A DNA stretch of 64,000 nt from Metallosphaera yellowstonensis MK1. GTDB lineage: Archaea > Thermoproteota > Thermoprotei_A > Sulfolobales > Sulfolobaceae. Below the pieces are notes generated by a model that worked only from the letters and a program-made list of their open reading frames with translations, searched no databases and was not told where the DNA came from. The stretch lies in the NCBI RefSeq assembly GCF_000243315.1, contig NZ_JH597768.1, positions 265,467 through 329,466 on the forward strand, read 5' to 3'. Below are positions 16,964 through 25,838 of this stretch, in pieces. A program made the translations under genes and the position numbers. The number at the start of each line of letters is the position of its first letter. Positions within the stretch are counted from its first letter, which is position 1.

Positions 16964-17183
16964 TAACTTGGTTCACTAAGTCGTCCTTTCGCTTGTTCGA
17001 TACCCTAGCGTATAATGCCACTTTCCTCCTCTTGACAATACCCATCAATCTCTCTACGTCCTCCCTGAACCTCCACTTCCCGCTCTGCACCACTGGTTTA
17101 ATGTAACCCTCCTTAACGTAGCTCTGCAACGTGCGGTAGGATATTCCCAGTTTTTGGCACACTTCCTTAGGTTTCAGCATCAT
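16964..17183 (-). pseudogene. N-terminal fragment of IS607 TnpA serine recombinase
   Basis: About 73 residues. It starts MLKPKEVCQKLGISYRTLQSYVKEGY (MerR-like HTH of IS607 TnpA), continues with GKWRFREDVERLMGI and the beginning of the serine resolvase domain KVALYARVSNKRKDDLVNQV. The frame then runs into the DDE element's terminal repeat and ends after five foreign codons. The catalytic Ser is present, but most of the recombinase domain is gone. Confidence 0.85.
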
Positions 17184-17409
17184 AATTAAACTCACATACA
17201 AAGTATATAAACTTCACAGTTTATCTGAAACTGTTGACAACGGCTAGAAGTTATCCTGAAGTGATCACGTTCCATCATGATGCTCGCATCCTCCGTCTTA
17301 ACCTAACGACGGAAATGATGTCTCGAAGATGAAAACACCTTCTCACGGGCTATTTAGGGCAGGGCACCTTTCAATCCCTTAAAACTCATGCAGAGTTGAA
17401 GTCTAATCT

Positions 17410-17874
17410 TCACCGCTTACTACACATTTTCCAGATTTCGTCCCCTATCCAGTGTATGCTAGTTGATACCTTCCCTTTTTTATTGGATAAAGCTTCTTGA
17501 ACTTCCTGGGAGGCCCTCATAATAGCCACAGGAATCTCAGTTTTGGTTAGGACCAACAATAGCGTACCTGGAGTTATCTCACCAGAAGTCTCTACTACTC
17601 CAGGGGCGAAGAGATCTGCCCCTCTAGCCAGGGCCTTCACTGCCCCCTCGTCTACCTTCACCGTGGGAAGGGTCACCCTGTGCTCCTGTAGGAAACATAG
17701 TGTGGGTATCAAGTCTTCAGTGAAGAAAGAAAGTTTTCCGTCTAAATAGTAATAAATTAACTTCTTTTCTTTTCCTATTTCGACGTTCTCTGAGGACAGA
17801 TCTACGCCGTATAGGGCCTTAATCCTTGAAAGGAACTCTTTCCTCTCCTTCTGGGAGAGGAGGTGCTTTTGCAC
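17410..17874 (-). CDS. PUA-domain RNA-binding protein (MCT-1/Tma20-like)
   Basis: 154 residues. An N-terminal alpha/beta part (1-75) resembles the pre-PUA region of archaeal MCT-1/Tma20 homologues, and 76-150 is a PUA domain (VDEGAVKALARGADLFAPGVVETSGEITPG). PUA domains bind RNA; the eukaryotic relatives act in translation re-initiation and ribosome recycling. It follows the molybdopterin dehydrogenase gene after only 2 nt, so the two are probably co-transcribed, although no functional link is obvious. Confidence 0.8.
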   Translation of the reverse strand: MQKHLLSQKERKEFLSRIKALYGVDLSSENVEIGKEKKLIYYYLDGKLSFFTEDLIPTLCFLQEHRVTLPTVKVDEGAVKALARGADLFAPGVVETSGEITPGTLLLVLTKTEIPVAIMRASQEVQEALSNKKGKVSTSIHWIGDEIWKMCSKR

Positions 17875-17876
17875 TT

Positions 17877-20012
17877 TTACTTCACCAAATCCTCTGGGCT
17901 TACTGGCATCCTGTTTATGAACTTCTTAGTGCATTGTTGAAGTGCGCTGAGAATTGTAGGGGATCCCACTACGGCTCCAGCTTCGCCTATACCTTTGGAT
18001 CCCAGAGGGTGGGGTGATAAGCCCAGCTGGAAATTCTTCCACTCCATCTTGGGTGACTCCACTGCTGTGGGAACTACATAGTCTCCCAGGGACGAGTTTT
18101 GCATTATGCCGTCAGCTATCACCACCTGCTCATACAGGGCCTGCCCTAGAGCCTGAACTACACCTCCGTGTATCTGACCTTCCGCTAAGAGGGGATTGAT
18201 CACTTTGCCCACGTCATCTACGGCCAAATATTTCCTGACCTTTATCATTCCGGTCTCCCTGTCAATCTCAACCACGGCGAAGTGTATACCGTAGGGCGTA
18301 GTAGGTTTCCTCACTGGATACACTGAAGTCACGTCCAAGGAGATTCCGAACTTATACGCATTCTTGACGACCTCGTCAAACGATAGAGACTTACCCGTCT
18401 TCTTATGGACTACCTTACCCTCGAGGTATTCCACCTCCTCTACATCTGCCTCAAGGGCCTTAGCCCCAGCCTCGGTTAGCCTCTTCCTCAACTCTTGTGA
18501 GGCCAAAAGTACTGCTGATCCGCCTACAGTTAGGGTTCTACTCCCCCACGTACCTATCCCGTCCTCTATTACGTCCGTATCACCCCACTTCACTTCAACC
18601 TTCTCCATGGGTACCTCCAATGCCTCCGATGCTATCTGCGCGAAGGCCGTAGCATCCCCTTGGCCGTGAGGACCTGTTCCCGTAACTATTACCACTCTCC
18701 CGTCATACTTCACGTAGACTCTCGCGGTTTCCCAAGGTCCGAAACCTGTTATCTCCACGTACATAGAAAGCCCTAAACAGAGATTTTCCTTCTGAGCCTC
18801 AGCTTTCAGCTGTTGATAGTAGGGCTCTGCCGACTTAATGAGCCCTATATAATTACCAGAATCGTAGGTTATACCAAAGGCGTTCTGATAGGGCATCTCC
18901 TCGGGTCTTATGAGGTTTCTAGACCTAACTTCGAGTGGGTCTATTCCCAACTCTTGCGAAATCTGATCCATTATCCTCTCTATGAAGAAGGTAGCCTCTG
19001 GTCTCCCAGCTCCCCTGTACGAGGTAGTGGGAGTTAGATTGGTGTTGACAGCATAAGCTACAACCTGGGCATGCTTAATCCTATATGGTCCAGGGAGCAT
19101 CCTGGCAGCGCTTATTACGTTGCCGCCGTCATCTTCGTTGGCCTCAGAATAGGGGGCACCGATATTCCCAACTATAGTGCCAACGAGCGACATTATTGTC
19201 CCGTCCCTCTTGACCCCGACTTTATACCTGAGTGCCTTGTCTCTACCGTGACCAGCACTCATCATCTCTTCGCTCCTAGTGGGGATCCACTTTAGAGGTA
19301 CTCCCAGCTTAACTGAAAGAAAGCTCACAGCGTACTCCTCAGGTTGGAGAATAATCTTACTACCAAAGGCACCACCGACGTCTGGTTGGATGACCCTTAT
19401 GTTAGTTAGGCCGAGATATTTGACTAAATTTCTCCTTAGATAATGGGCAGACTGGGTCGAGGACCAAACAGTGAGTTTCTGTCCGTCAAAGAAGCTGACT
19501 ACCCCCCTAGTCTCCATGGGGACTGCCACAACCCTCTGGTTGTAAAGAGTTCCCTCCAATTGAACCTGGGACTCCTCTAAAACCTTATGAGGTTCTCCGG
19601 AGAGAAACTCTTTCTTGGAATAAACGTTGCTCTGTAATCCAGAGTAAACTTTGACTTCGTCCTTCAGGGCCTCCTCTGGGTCAAACACTGGAGATAAGGG
19701 TTCGTATTCGACCTCGACACTCTCTAGGAGATCATAGGCCTCGTATCTGTCCTTGGCTACTACAGCCGCTATCGGTTGACCTGCATACGTGACTTCAGTG
19801 GAGGGTATTGGAAAGTCCTTCCCAGGGTTAAAGTCCTTTCCTGTATAAACTTGAGGACCCCCCTTGACCTTTATCCTTGCGTGAGGATACTTAGACCTCA
19901 AGAAAGCCACGAACAACATCCCAGGAAGCTGAACGTCATCGACGTAAGTTCCCCTGCCTGTTATGAGGCGGGGATCCTCTATTCTCCTCACGGGTTGACC
20001 TATGTATTTCAT
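17877..20012 (-). CDS. Molybdopterin dehydrogenase large subunit (aldehyde oxidase/CutA family)
   Basis: 711 residues of the xanthine dehydrogenase family large subunit: the N-terminal IGQPVRRIEDPRLITGRGTYVDD motif, PDVGGAFGSK, YRGAGRPEATFFIERIMD, GPHGQGDATAFAQ and the C-terminal GSKGIGEAGAVVGSPT with the catalytic Glu. In Sulfolobales close relatives form glyceraldehyde:acceptor oxidoreductase with a FAD and a 2Fe-2S subunit, used in sugar breakdown. Neither partner subunit is adjacent, so it must pair with subunits encoded elsewhere or have another role. Confidence 0.87.
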   Translation of the reverse strand: MKYIGQPVRRIEDPRLITGRGTYVDDVQLPGMLFVAFLRSKYPHARIKVKGGPQVYTGKDFNPGKDFPIPSTEVTYAGQPIAAVVAKDRYEAYDLLESVEVEYEPLSPVFDPEEALKDEVKVYSGLQSNVYSKKEFLSGEPHKVLEESQVQLEGTLYNQRVVAVPMETRGVVSFFDGQKLTVWSSTQSAHYLRRNLVKYLGLTNIRVIQPDVGGAFGSKIILQPEEYAVSFLSVKLGVPLKWIPTRSEEMMSAGHGRDKALRYKVGVKRDGTIMSLVGTIVGNIGAPYSEANEDDGGNVISAARMLPGPYRIKHAQVVAYAVNTNLTPTTSYRGAGRPEATFFIERIMDQISQELGIDPLEVRSRNLIRPEEMPYQNAFGITYDSGNYIGLIKSAEPYYQQLKAEAQKENLCLGLSMYVEITGFGPWETARVYVKYDGRVVIVTGTGPHGQGDATAFAQIASEALEVPMEKVEVKWGDTDVIEDGIGTWGSRTLTVGGSAVLLASQELRKRLTEAGAKALEADVEEVEYLEGKVVHKKTGKSLSFDEVVKNAYKFGISLDVTSVYPVRKPTTPYGIHFAVVEIDRETGMIKVRKYLAVDDVGKVINPLLAEGQIHGGVVQALGQALYEQVVIADGIMQNSSLGDYVVPTAVESPKMEWKNFQLGLSPHPLGSKGIGEAGAVVGSPTILSALQQCTKKFINRMPVSPEDLVK

Positions 20013-20040
20013 GAACCTATCTATACGATCCTAATGAGAT

Positions 20041-20610
20041 TTAAATTTTCTTAAGCCTCTCCCAAACGGTTGGATGGGTTGAGAGGATCGACCTCCCCTC
20101 GCCAGAACTCTCGTACTTCATGAGGAGATTAGAATAGGATTCCCTTCCTACTAGAGTAGTGGCATAGGAGTCTGCCTCGAACTCAAATCTCCTCGAAAGA
20201 AATCTCTGAAACAGGAAGGAGAAAAGGATGAGAAAGGCTCCAGCTAAATATCCCAAATACCCCAACGCCAATATAGCTGAGGAGATTAGCATTCCAGTTA
20301 CGATGAAACCCTTGAGATGATGTTTTCTAGATATGTGACCCAACTCGTGAGCCACGGCAGCTAAAATCTCATCGTTGCTCTGGGCTAAGAGAGCTGAGGT
20401 AACTAAAATAGTCCCGCCAGGCAGGGAGAACGCGTTGACCGAAGAGCTCTCCTTCATCTTTATTTCAACCCTTCGGGCTGTCCCCTCTAGAATGGAATCG
20501 AGTCCCTCGACGTGAACTGTTCTATATCTTTTAACCCATCTGGGTACTATTACCCAGTACATAACGGCTATAATAACCAGGGACAGTAGAGCGAAAATAA
20601 TGGTTTGCAC
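20041..20610 (-). CDS. M48-family membrane metalloprotease (HtpX-like), short
   Basis: 189 residues: an N-terminal membrane helix (4-23), the zinc site HELGH (H88, E89, H92), hydrophobic stretches at 102-135 and the third ligand Glu in FEFEAD (near 145). HtpX proteases degrade misfolded membrane proteins. It is shorter than the usual 280-320 residues, lacking the second N-terminal helix and the C-terminal extension, but the catalytic core is complete. Confidence 0.83.
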   Translation of the reverse strand: MQTIIFALLSLVIIAVMYWVIVPRWVKRYRTVHVEGLDSILEGTARRVEIKMKESSSVNAFSLPGGTILVTSALLAQSNDEILAAVAHELGHISRKHHLKGFIVTGMLISSAILALGYLGYLAGAFLILFSFLFQRFLSRRFEFEADSYATTLVGRESYSNLLMKYESSGEGRSILSTHPTVWERLKKI

Positions 20611-20695
20611 AAACTGTATTATGCGGGTAGTACTATATTAACTTCTTGAAATTACCACTTCACTTTAAATCGTGCTGAGACAACATGTTGGTGAA

Positions 20696-21712
20696 ATGAA
20701 GGCGATAGTTCTTGAGAACGGTAAACCTACGCTGAAAGAGGTTCCTATACCTAGACTAGCGGAAGGGGACGTCTTAGTCAAAATGAAGGCCTGTGGTCTA
20801 TGCGGAACCGATATCGAGAAGATATGTGGACAATACACCGCATCGCAACCCATTTTGGGTCACGAGCCTGCAGGTGTAGTGGAGGAATCACTGTTTGAGG
20901 GAATAAGGCCTGGGGATAGGGTCTTTGCCCACCATCACGTCCCCTGCTATGAGTGTTATTATTGTAAGAACGGTAGTCCGACCATGTGTCCCTACTACAG
21001 GAAGACCAACCTTGATCCAGGAGGTTTCGCTGAGTACTTTAGGGTCCCAGCCTGGAACGTCAAGAGAGAAGGAATACTGAAGTTACCGGATCACGTTACC
21101 TTTGAGGAGGGATCCTTCATTGAACCCCTGGCCACTGTGGTGAGGGCTCAGAGGAGAGTACAGCTCAAGGCTGCCGAGTCCGTTCTCGTTGTGGGTGCAG
21201 GGCCCATGGGCTTACTCCATGTACTTAACGCTAAGTCCTTAGGGGTAGGGCAAGTGATGATATCTGACGTCTCCGAGTATAGGCTCTCCTTTGCGGAAAA
21301 GCTAGGTGTGACTGCAGCGTTAAACCCAACTAGACACAACGTAACAGAGGAGGTTAAGAGGCTAACTGACGGAAGGGGAGTGGACGTATCCATCATAGCC
21401 TCGGGTTCGCCCCAGGCAATACTTTCCGGTCTCTACTCCGTCAGGAGGGGAGGGAAGGTTTTGCTTTTCGGCGTGCCGTTTAAGGGAACTATTCTCCAAT
21501 ACGATGTTAGCGAGTTGCTCAACAACGAGATCTCCTTAATAAGTAGCAACGCTGCCGTTGAGGAGGACACAACTGAGGCCCTGAGGTTAATCTCCGAGGG
21601 TAGGATAAGGGTGAAGGAATTAGTATCGCACGTGTATGGCTTAGAACAGTTCCAGGAGGCCGTAAGGGTAGCCAAAGAGGGAAAGGCCATAAAGATAGTA
21701 ATAACAGACTAG
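20696..21712 (+). CDS. Zinc-dependent alcohol/sorbitol-type dehydrogenase (MDR family)
   Basis: 338 residues from ATG at 20696. The catalytic zinc site includes CGLCGTD and GHEPAG; the structural zinc lobe is C-YEC-YYC-KNGSPTMC; the NAD-binding fold carries VLVVGAGPMGLLHV. It oxidises a secondary alcohol, polyol or threonine-like substrate with NAD(P). A TTG/CTG-type extension upstream is open, but MKAIVLENGKPTLKEVPIP is the family's normal start. Its last 72 nt overlap the convergent cbiB gene. Confidence 0.88.
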   Translation: MKAIVLENGKPTLKEVPIPRLAEGDVLVKMKACGLCGTDIEKICGQYTASQPILGHEPAGVVEESLFEGIRPGDRVFAHHHVPCYECYYCKNGSPTMCPYYRKTNLDPGGFAEYFRVPAWNVKREGILKLPDHVTFEEGSFIEPLATVVRAQRRVQLKAAESVLVVGAGPMGLLHVLNAKSLGVGQVMISDVSEYRLSFAEKLGVTAALNPTRHNVTEEVKRLTDGRGVDVSIIASGSPQAILSGLYSVRRGGKVLLFGVPFKGTILQYDVSELLNNEISLISSNAAVEEDTTEALRLISEGRIRVKELVSHVYGLEQFQEAVRVAKEGKAIKIVITD

Positions 21713-22552
21713 GATGAAGACGATGTATAGAACCAAAGTCATTTTGAAGAGAACGAGGGCTCTCTCCACGTCCATGGAAGTAGGAAGATTTCCTTCTCCC
21801 ACAGAGTAGCTACCTTGTTTCTCAAGCCTCACTCCCAATATTCCCGCTGCTGCCCCTATCGGATATCTAGCGTTTACGCTCTCCACGGGGGATTCTTTCA
21901 CGTACCTGAAAGCACCTGTGAAGTTCCCCCAGAGTAGGAACCCTGCAATTCCCATTAAGAGAACCGTGAGCCTCGCTGGAACATAATTAAGCAAAGTGTC
22001 GACCTTGGCGCTGAAATAACCCTCCTCCTTGAGTTCAGGAACCTTGTAGCCCACCATACTGTCCATCGTGTTGGCGAACCTCTGGATCAGGGCACCAGGC
22101 AGACCCAGTAACAAAAACCAGAAAATGGGTGAGGTTATTCCGTCCACTAAACTCTCAAAGAGGGACTCTATAGCTGCTGAAGCTATATGACCTTGGTCAC
22201 TCTTACTGAGATCTCTCCTCACTATCTGTTGCACTAAACTCCTTGATCTCTCGTCCAAGGGCAATGATTCCCTCACTATTTTATAGAGCATTTTAATGGA
22301 GAAGGTGGTCTTGAGAACCAGTGTTAGGAGAAGGAACTTGACTATGACGTTAGGTACGAGGAGGGGGAGAAGACAAAGGGTGAAAACGGGGATCACAGAC
22401 ACGAACCACAATATAACCCCATGGAGTTTCCCCGCATAGGGTCTCACAAAGATGGAGGAGAGTCTCCCTACAGCGACTACTGGGTGGATGAAAGTTGGAG
22501 GTTCACCTATAGCTAAGTCAAGCGCTAGAGATGCAAGGAACACAAGAAACAT
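21641..22552 (-). CDS. cbiB: Adenosylcobinamide-phosphate synthase
   Basis: 303 residues, membrane protein with the family opening LALDLAIGEPPTFIHPVVAVGRL, DGITSPIFWFLLLGLPGALIQRFANTMDSMVGY and NARYPIGAAAGILG. CbiB/CobD attaches aminopropanol phosphate to adenosylcobyrate. Its start overlaps cobS by 28 nt. The reading frame runs 72 nt into the convergent alcohol dehydrogenase gene, giving a C-terminus of aromatic residues (CYYYLYGLSLFGYPYG) that may be a recent extension. Confidence 0.9.
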   Translation of the reverse strand: MFLVFLASLALDLAIGEPPTFIHPVVAVGRLSSIFVRPYAGKLHGVILWFVSVIPVFTLCLLPLLVPNVIVKFLLLTLVLKTTFSIKMLYKIVRESLPLDERSRSLVQQIVRRDLSKSDQGHIASAAIESLFESLVDGITSPIFWFLLLGLPGALIQRFANTMDSMVGYKVPELKEEGYFSAKVDTLLNYVPARLTVLLMGIAGFLLWGNFTGAFRYVKESPVESVNARYPIGAAAGILGVRLEKQGSYSVGEGNLPTSMDVERALVLFKMTLVLYIVFILVCYYYLYGLSLFGYPYGLLELF

Positions 22553-23259
22553 GGGGCCTCAGTCATCAAGAGTATGGGGAAGCTTAAAGTGATCGCAGCT
22601 CCCGTTAGATCCCCAGAGGACCCACCGAGGAATCTCTTGCCCACGTAAAGGAATAGAGCGAGGATCACGGGAAAGATTAAGACGGATTGAATGCCAAAGA
22701 ATGGAACTGACTGGAGGAGTAGAAAGGGCCAATTTCTCCTAAGCTTCTTATGAAACATGTTGCCCAACCTGCTTTCCTTCATGGGACTCATTAGTCCTAA
22801 CACCAGTAGACCTAAAGATCTAGAGAGAACCTCTGCACTCATCAGGGAGAACAGTGTCATAAGGTTAAGACCACCTACACCATTCAGGGCAACAAACATG
22901 AGCGCTAAGTAGCACACCAGGAGTCCAATACCACCAGTCCCCACGGCCACGTCCCTGAGAGCCCTAAGTCTGTCCTCATGAGTCCCCCTGATCATGAGGG
23001 CGTCCCCCAAATCCAGCAATCCGTCTAAGTGATTGAAACCCCTTAACACCTCTATGAAGGGGAGGAGTAGGATTGGGTAAATTCGTCCCAGTGCCTCCTT
23101 GATCAGGAATAAGAACCCGAAGTCGAGAACACCGGAAGTGATCCCCACTACCACCGGAGCCAAGAAGGAGAACTCGGCTATCAACTCCAAGTCCGCCTGA
23201 ACCGTGGGGATTATAGTGAAAAATGAGAGTTGTGCTAGAATCCCTTTTAATGCCCTCAC
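22525..23259 (-). CDS. cobS: Adenosylcobinamide-GDP ribazoletransferase
   Basis: 244 residues, multispanning membrane protein. FNHLDGLLDLGDALMIRG (near 76-93) is the metal-binding signature of CobS, followed by RLRALRDVAVGTGGIGLLV. CobS joins alpha-ribazole to adenosylcobinamide-GDP, the last membrane step of B12 synthesis. It is transcribed with cbiB and is divergent from cobQ with only 17 nt between the starts. Confidence 0.9.
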   Translation of the reverse strand: MRALKGILAQLSFFTIIPTVQADLELIAEFSFLAPVVVGITSGVLDFGFLFLIKEALGRIYPILLLPFIEVLRGFNHLDGLLDLGDALMIRGTHEDRLRALRDVAVGTGGIGLLVCYLALMFVALNGVGGLNLMTLFSLMSAEVLSRSLGLLVLGLMSPMKESRLGNMFHKKLRRNWPFLLLQSVPFFGIQSVLIFPVILALFLYVGKRFLGGSSGDLTGAAITLSFPILLMTEAPCFLCSLHL

Positions 23260-23276
23260 AATGAACTTTCAGAGAC

Positions 23277-24677
23277 ATGGCAATAATAATATCTTCTAGC
23301 ATGAGCGACTCTGGGAAATCGATCGTCACAGCTGCTCTAGTTAAGTTGTTGGGAGGGGTTCCCTTCAAGGCCCAGAACATGTCCCTCAACAGCTTTCCTT
23401 CCCATGATGGAGGTGAGATGGCGTTCATTCAGGCATTCCAAGCCATGGGGAGCGAGATTAGACCCGAGAGGTGGATGAATCCAGTCCTGCTCAAACCTTC
23501 AGGTAATGGGATAGAGGTTATCTTCATGGGAGAGTCCCTGGGCAATATGGACTCGAGAGAATACTATTCCACAGTTGAGCGTCTCTGGCCTAAGGTAAAG
23601 GAACGTATAACCGAGGACATGGTCATAGAGGCTGCAGGGGGTCTCGGGGAGCCCAATTTCTTAGAGCGAGACATTTCAGGGTACAAACTCATGGAGCTAG
23701 GGGTCCCCTCCATAATGGTCCTTGATATAGATAGGGGAGGAGCTTTCGCCTCCGCGTTTGGAATATATAACATGTTTCCAACCTCCCTAAGACCTCTGCT
23801 CAGGGGTTTCATTATAAACAAGTTCAGAGGTGATGAGAAGTTCTTGGAGCCAGCAGTAAGGTGGTTAGAGCAGAGGACAGGTATGAAATTCTTGGGAACT
23901 ATCCCTTACGACGATAGGATTTCCAACATAGCGGAAGACTCCATGAACGTGAGAGACCTAGGGGAAGGAGAGATGGAAGTGGACGTAATAGCGGTACCTT
24001 ACATGAGTAACTTCAATGAGTTCCAAGCCTTCCAGAAGTCTAACGCTCACGTTAGGTTCGTCAGGAGACCCTCCCAACTTAGTAAGGCAGACTTAGTTAT
24101 ACTCCCTGGAACTAGGAACACTAAGGCTGCCCTGTCCTGGCTAGTTGAGTCCGGTTTTGTGGGCATCCTTAAGAATAAGAGGGTCCTCGGCATCTGCGGT
24201 GGTTTCCAGATCATGGGTAGAAGACTCATTGATCCTTACGGACTAGAGGCGGGAGTTCCCAGTGACTACCAAGGTCTAGGGATCCTGCCCATAGAAGTCA
24301 AATTCAGGAAGACAAAGGTGGTAGCGAACAGCAAGGCGGTGTCCGACCTTGGAACATTTGAGGGTTATGAAATCAGGAGAGGGGAGATAATCTACTCAGA
24401 GGGAAGGCCACTCTTGACGATCACAGAAAGGAATGGAAATCTTGTCAGTGTGCCTGATGGAGCCGAGGACGGAGACTTCTTTGGTCTCAGCCTACACGGT
24501 TCCCTGTACTCCCAGGGAGGCCGGAAACTTTTGGAGGAAATCGGTTTGAAATTTTATGGCAAATCACTGGAAGAAGAGGTGAGGGAACAAGTGAACCTAA
24601 TCGCGGAGATAGTTAGATCTAAGATTGATACGGAGACCATATGGAATATTTATACAGAAAGCAGGATAAGGGAGTAG
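23277..24677 (+). CDS. cobQ: Cobyric acid synthase
   Basis: 466 residues. An N-terminal dethiobiotin-synthetase-like ATPase (IISSSMSDSGKSIVTAALVK, FKAQNMSLNS, EAAGGLGEPN) is followed by a glutaminase domain of the CobQ/CobB type with LGICGGFQIMGR (Cys near 306) and SLHGSLYS (His). It amidates four side chains of the corrin ring using glutamine and ATP. It is divergent from cobS and lies 7 nt before guaA. Confidence 0.92.
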   Translation: MAIIISSSMSDSGKSIVTAALVKLLGGVPFKAQNMSLNSFPSHDGGEMAFIQAFQAMGSEIRPERWMNPVLLKPSGNGIEVIFMGESLGNMDSREYYSTVERLWPKVKERITEDMVIEAAGGLGEPNFLERDISGYKLMELGVPSIMVLDIDRGGAFASAFGIYNMFPTSLRPLLRGFIINKFRGDEKFLEPAVRWLEQRTGMKFLGTIPYDDRISNIAEDSMNVRDLGEGEMEVDVIAVPYMSNFNEFQAFQKSNAHVRFVRRPSQLSKADLVILPGTRNTKAALSWLVESGFVGILKNKRVLGICGGFQIMGRRLIDPYGLEAGVPSDYQGLGILPIEVKFRKTKVVANSKAVSDLGTFEGYEIRRGEIIYSEGRPLLTITERNGNLVSVPDGAEDGDFFGLSLHGSLYSQGGRKLLEEIGLKFYGKSLEEEVREQVNLIAEIVRSKIDTETIWNIYTESRIRE

Positions 24678-24684
24678 AACAATA

Positions 24685-25794
24685 ATGTTCTCTCCAGAAG
24701 CCTTCATTAGGGAGATGGAACCCCAAATAAGGCAAATAGTGGGTCAAGAAAAAGTTGTAGCAGCTGTCAGCGGAGGGGTCGACAGCACCACTGCAGCTGC
24801 GTTGATGTACAAGGTGCTGGGAGACAGAGTAGTACCAGTAATGATAGATACTGGGTTCCTGAGGGAAAGAGAGTCCGCGAGGGTTCAAGAAATGCTCAGG
24901 GACTTAATGCCCCTGAGGGTAGAGGATAGAAGCGAAGAGTTCATAGGTTCCTTAGAGGGCCTCTCTGACGCCGAGGAGAAGAGGAAGAAGTTCAGAGATC
25001 TCTTCTACACTACCATCTCCTCCATACTCAAGAGGGAGGGAGCCAAATTCTTAGTTCAAGGAACCATAGCTGCCGACTGGGTGGAGACGCAGGGCGGAAT
25101 AAAGACACAGCACAATGTCCTAGTCCAGCTGGGCATAAACACGGAGAGCTTATGGGGATTCACTGTTGTGGAACCCTTAGCTGACCTCTATAAGAATGAA
25201 GTGAGGGAGTTGGCCCGATACCTAGGACTCCCTGAGGAGATCTCAGAGAGGCAACCATTTCCAGGTCCAGGACTCCTGGTCAGGGTTGTGGGAAGGGTAT
25301 CTAGGGAGAAGCTGTTGGTGTGTAGGAGAGCTAACGAGATCGTGGAGAGAATGCTAAGACCGCTGAGACCATCCCAATACTTCGCGGCGGTATTCGAGAA
25401 ACAAGGGGACGTGGAGGAAGGACTCTCGAGATCACTGGGGGATAGAATATTTGTCTACACGAATAGGGCTACCGGAGTTAAAGGTGACGTCAGGAGTTAC
25501 GGAAGAATGGCATCGTTCAGTTTTGCAAGGGATTATGTAGTAGCCAGGGAGATGGCCAAGAAGATCACGAGCGGGGACTTCACGAGAGCCCTGATGAGAG
25601 TTGCGGAGGGTCAGGGAAAGTATACCATCGCAGTGAGGTCAGTACAGACTGAGGACTTCATGACTGCAGACATAACTGAGATGGATCCCAAGCTCCTTAC
25701 AGAGGTAGCGAAGCTACTGATGAACATAGACGGTGTAGGGGAAGTGGTGTATGACGTCACAACGAAACCCCCAGCTACTATAGAGTTCGAGTGA
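24685..25794 (+). CDS. guaAb: GMP synthase, ATP-pyrophosphatase subunit
   Basis: 369 residues: PP-loop VVAAVSGGVDSTTAAALMY near 27-45, then the dimerisation domain with RQPFPGPGLLVRVVGR and the C-terminal TADITEMDPKLL and GVGEVVYDVTTKPPATIEFE. In archaea the glutaminase part is a separate protein, which is not in this window. The enzyme makes GMP from XMP. It follows cobQ closely, perhaps in one transcript. Confidence 0.93.
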   Translation: MFSPEAFIREMEPQIRQIVGQEKVVAAVSGGVDSTTAAALMYKVLGDRVVPVMIDTGFLRERESARVQEMLRDLMPLRVEDRSEEFIGSLEGLSDAEEKRKKFRDLFYTTISSILKREGAKFLVQGTIAADWVETQGGIKTQHNVLVQLGINTESLWGFTVVEPLADLYKNEVRELARYLGLPEEISERQPFPGPGLLVRVVGRVSREKLLVCRRANEIVERMLRPLRPSQYFAAVFEKQGDVEEGLSRSLGDRIFVYTNRATGVKGDVRSYGRMASFSFARDYVVAREMAKKITSGDFTRALMRVAEGQGKYTIAVRSVQTEDFMTADITEMDPKLLTEVAKLLMNIDGVGEVVYDVTTKPPATIEFE

Positions 25795-25838
25795 AAGTTT
25801 AAACTCCCCTGGAGTACCAACGTCAACTTAAGAAAGTA

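Noticed and set aside
24619-24888. 89-residue minus-strand ORF across the cobQ/guaA junction
   Set aside because: Fully antisense to two conserved genes; Ser/Tyr/Leu-rich composition typical of a shadow frame.
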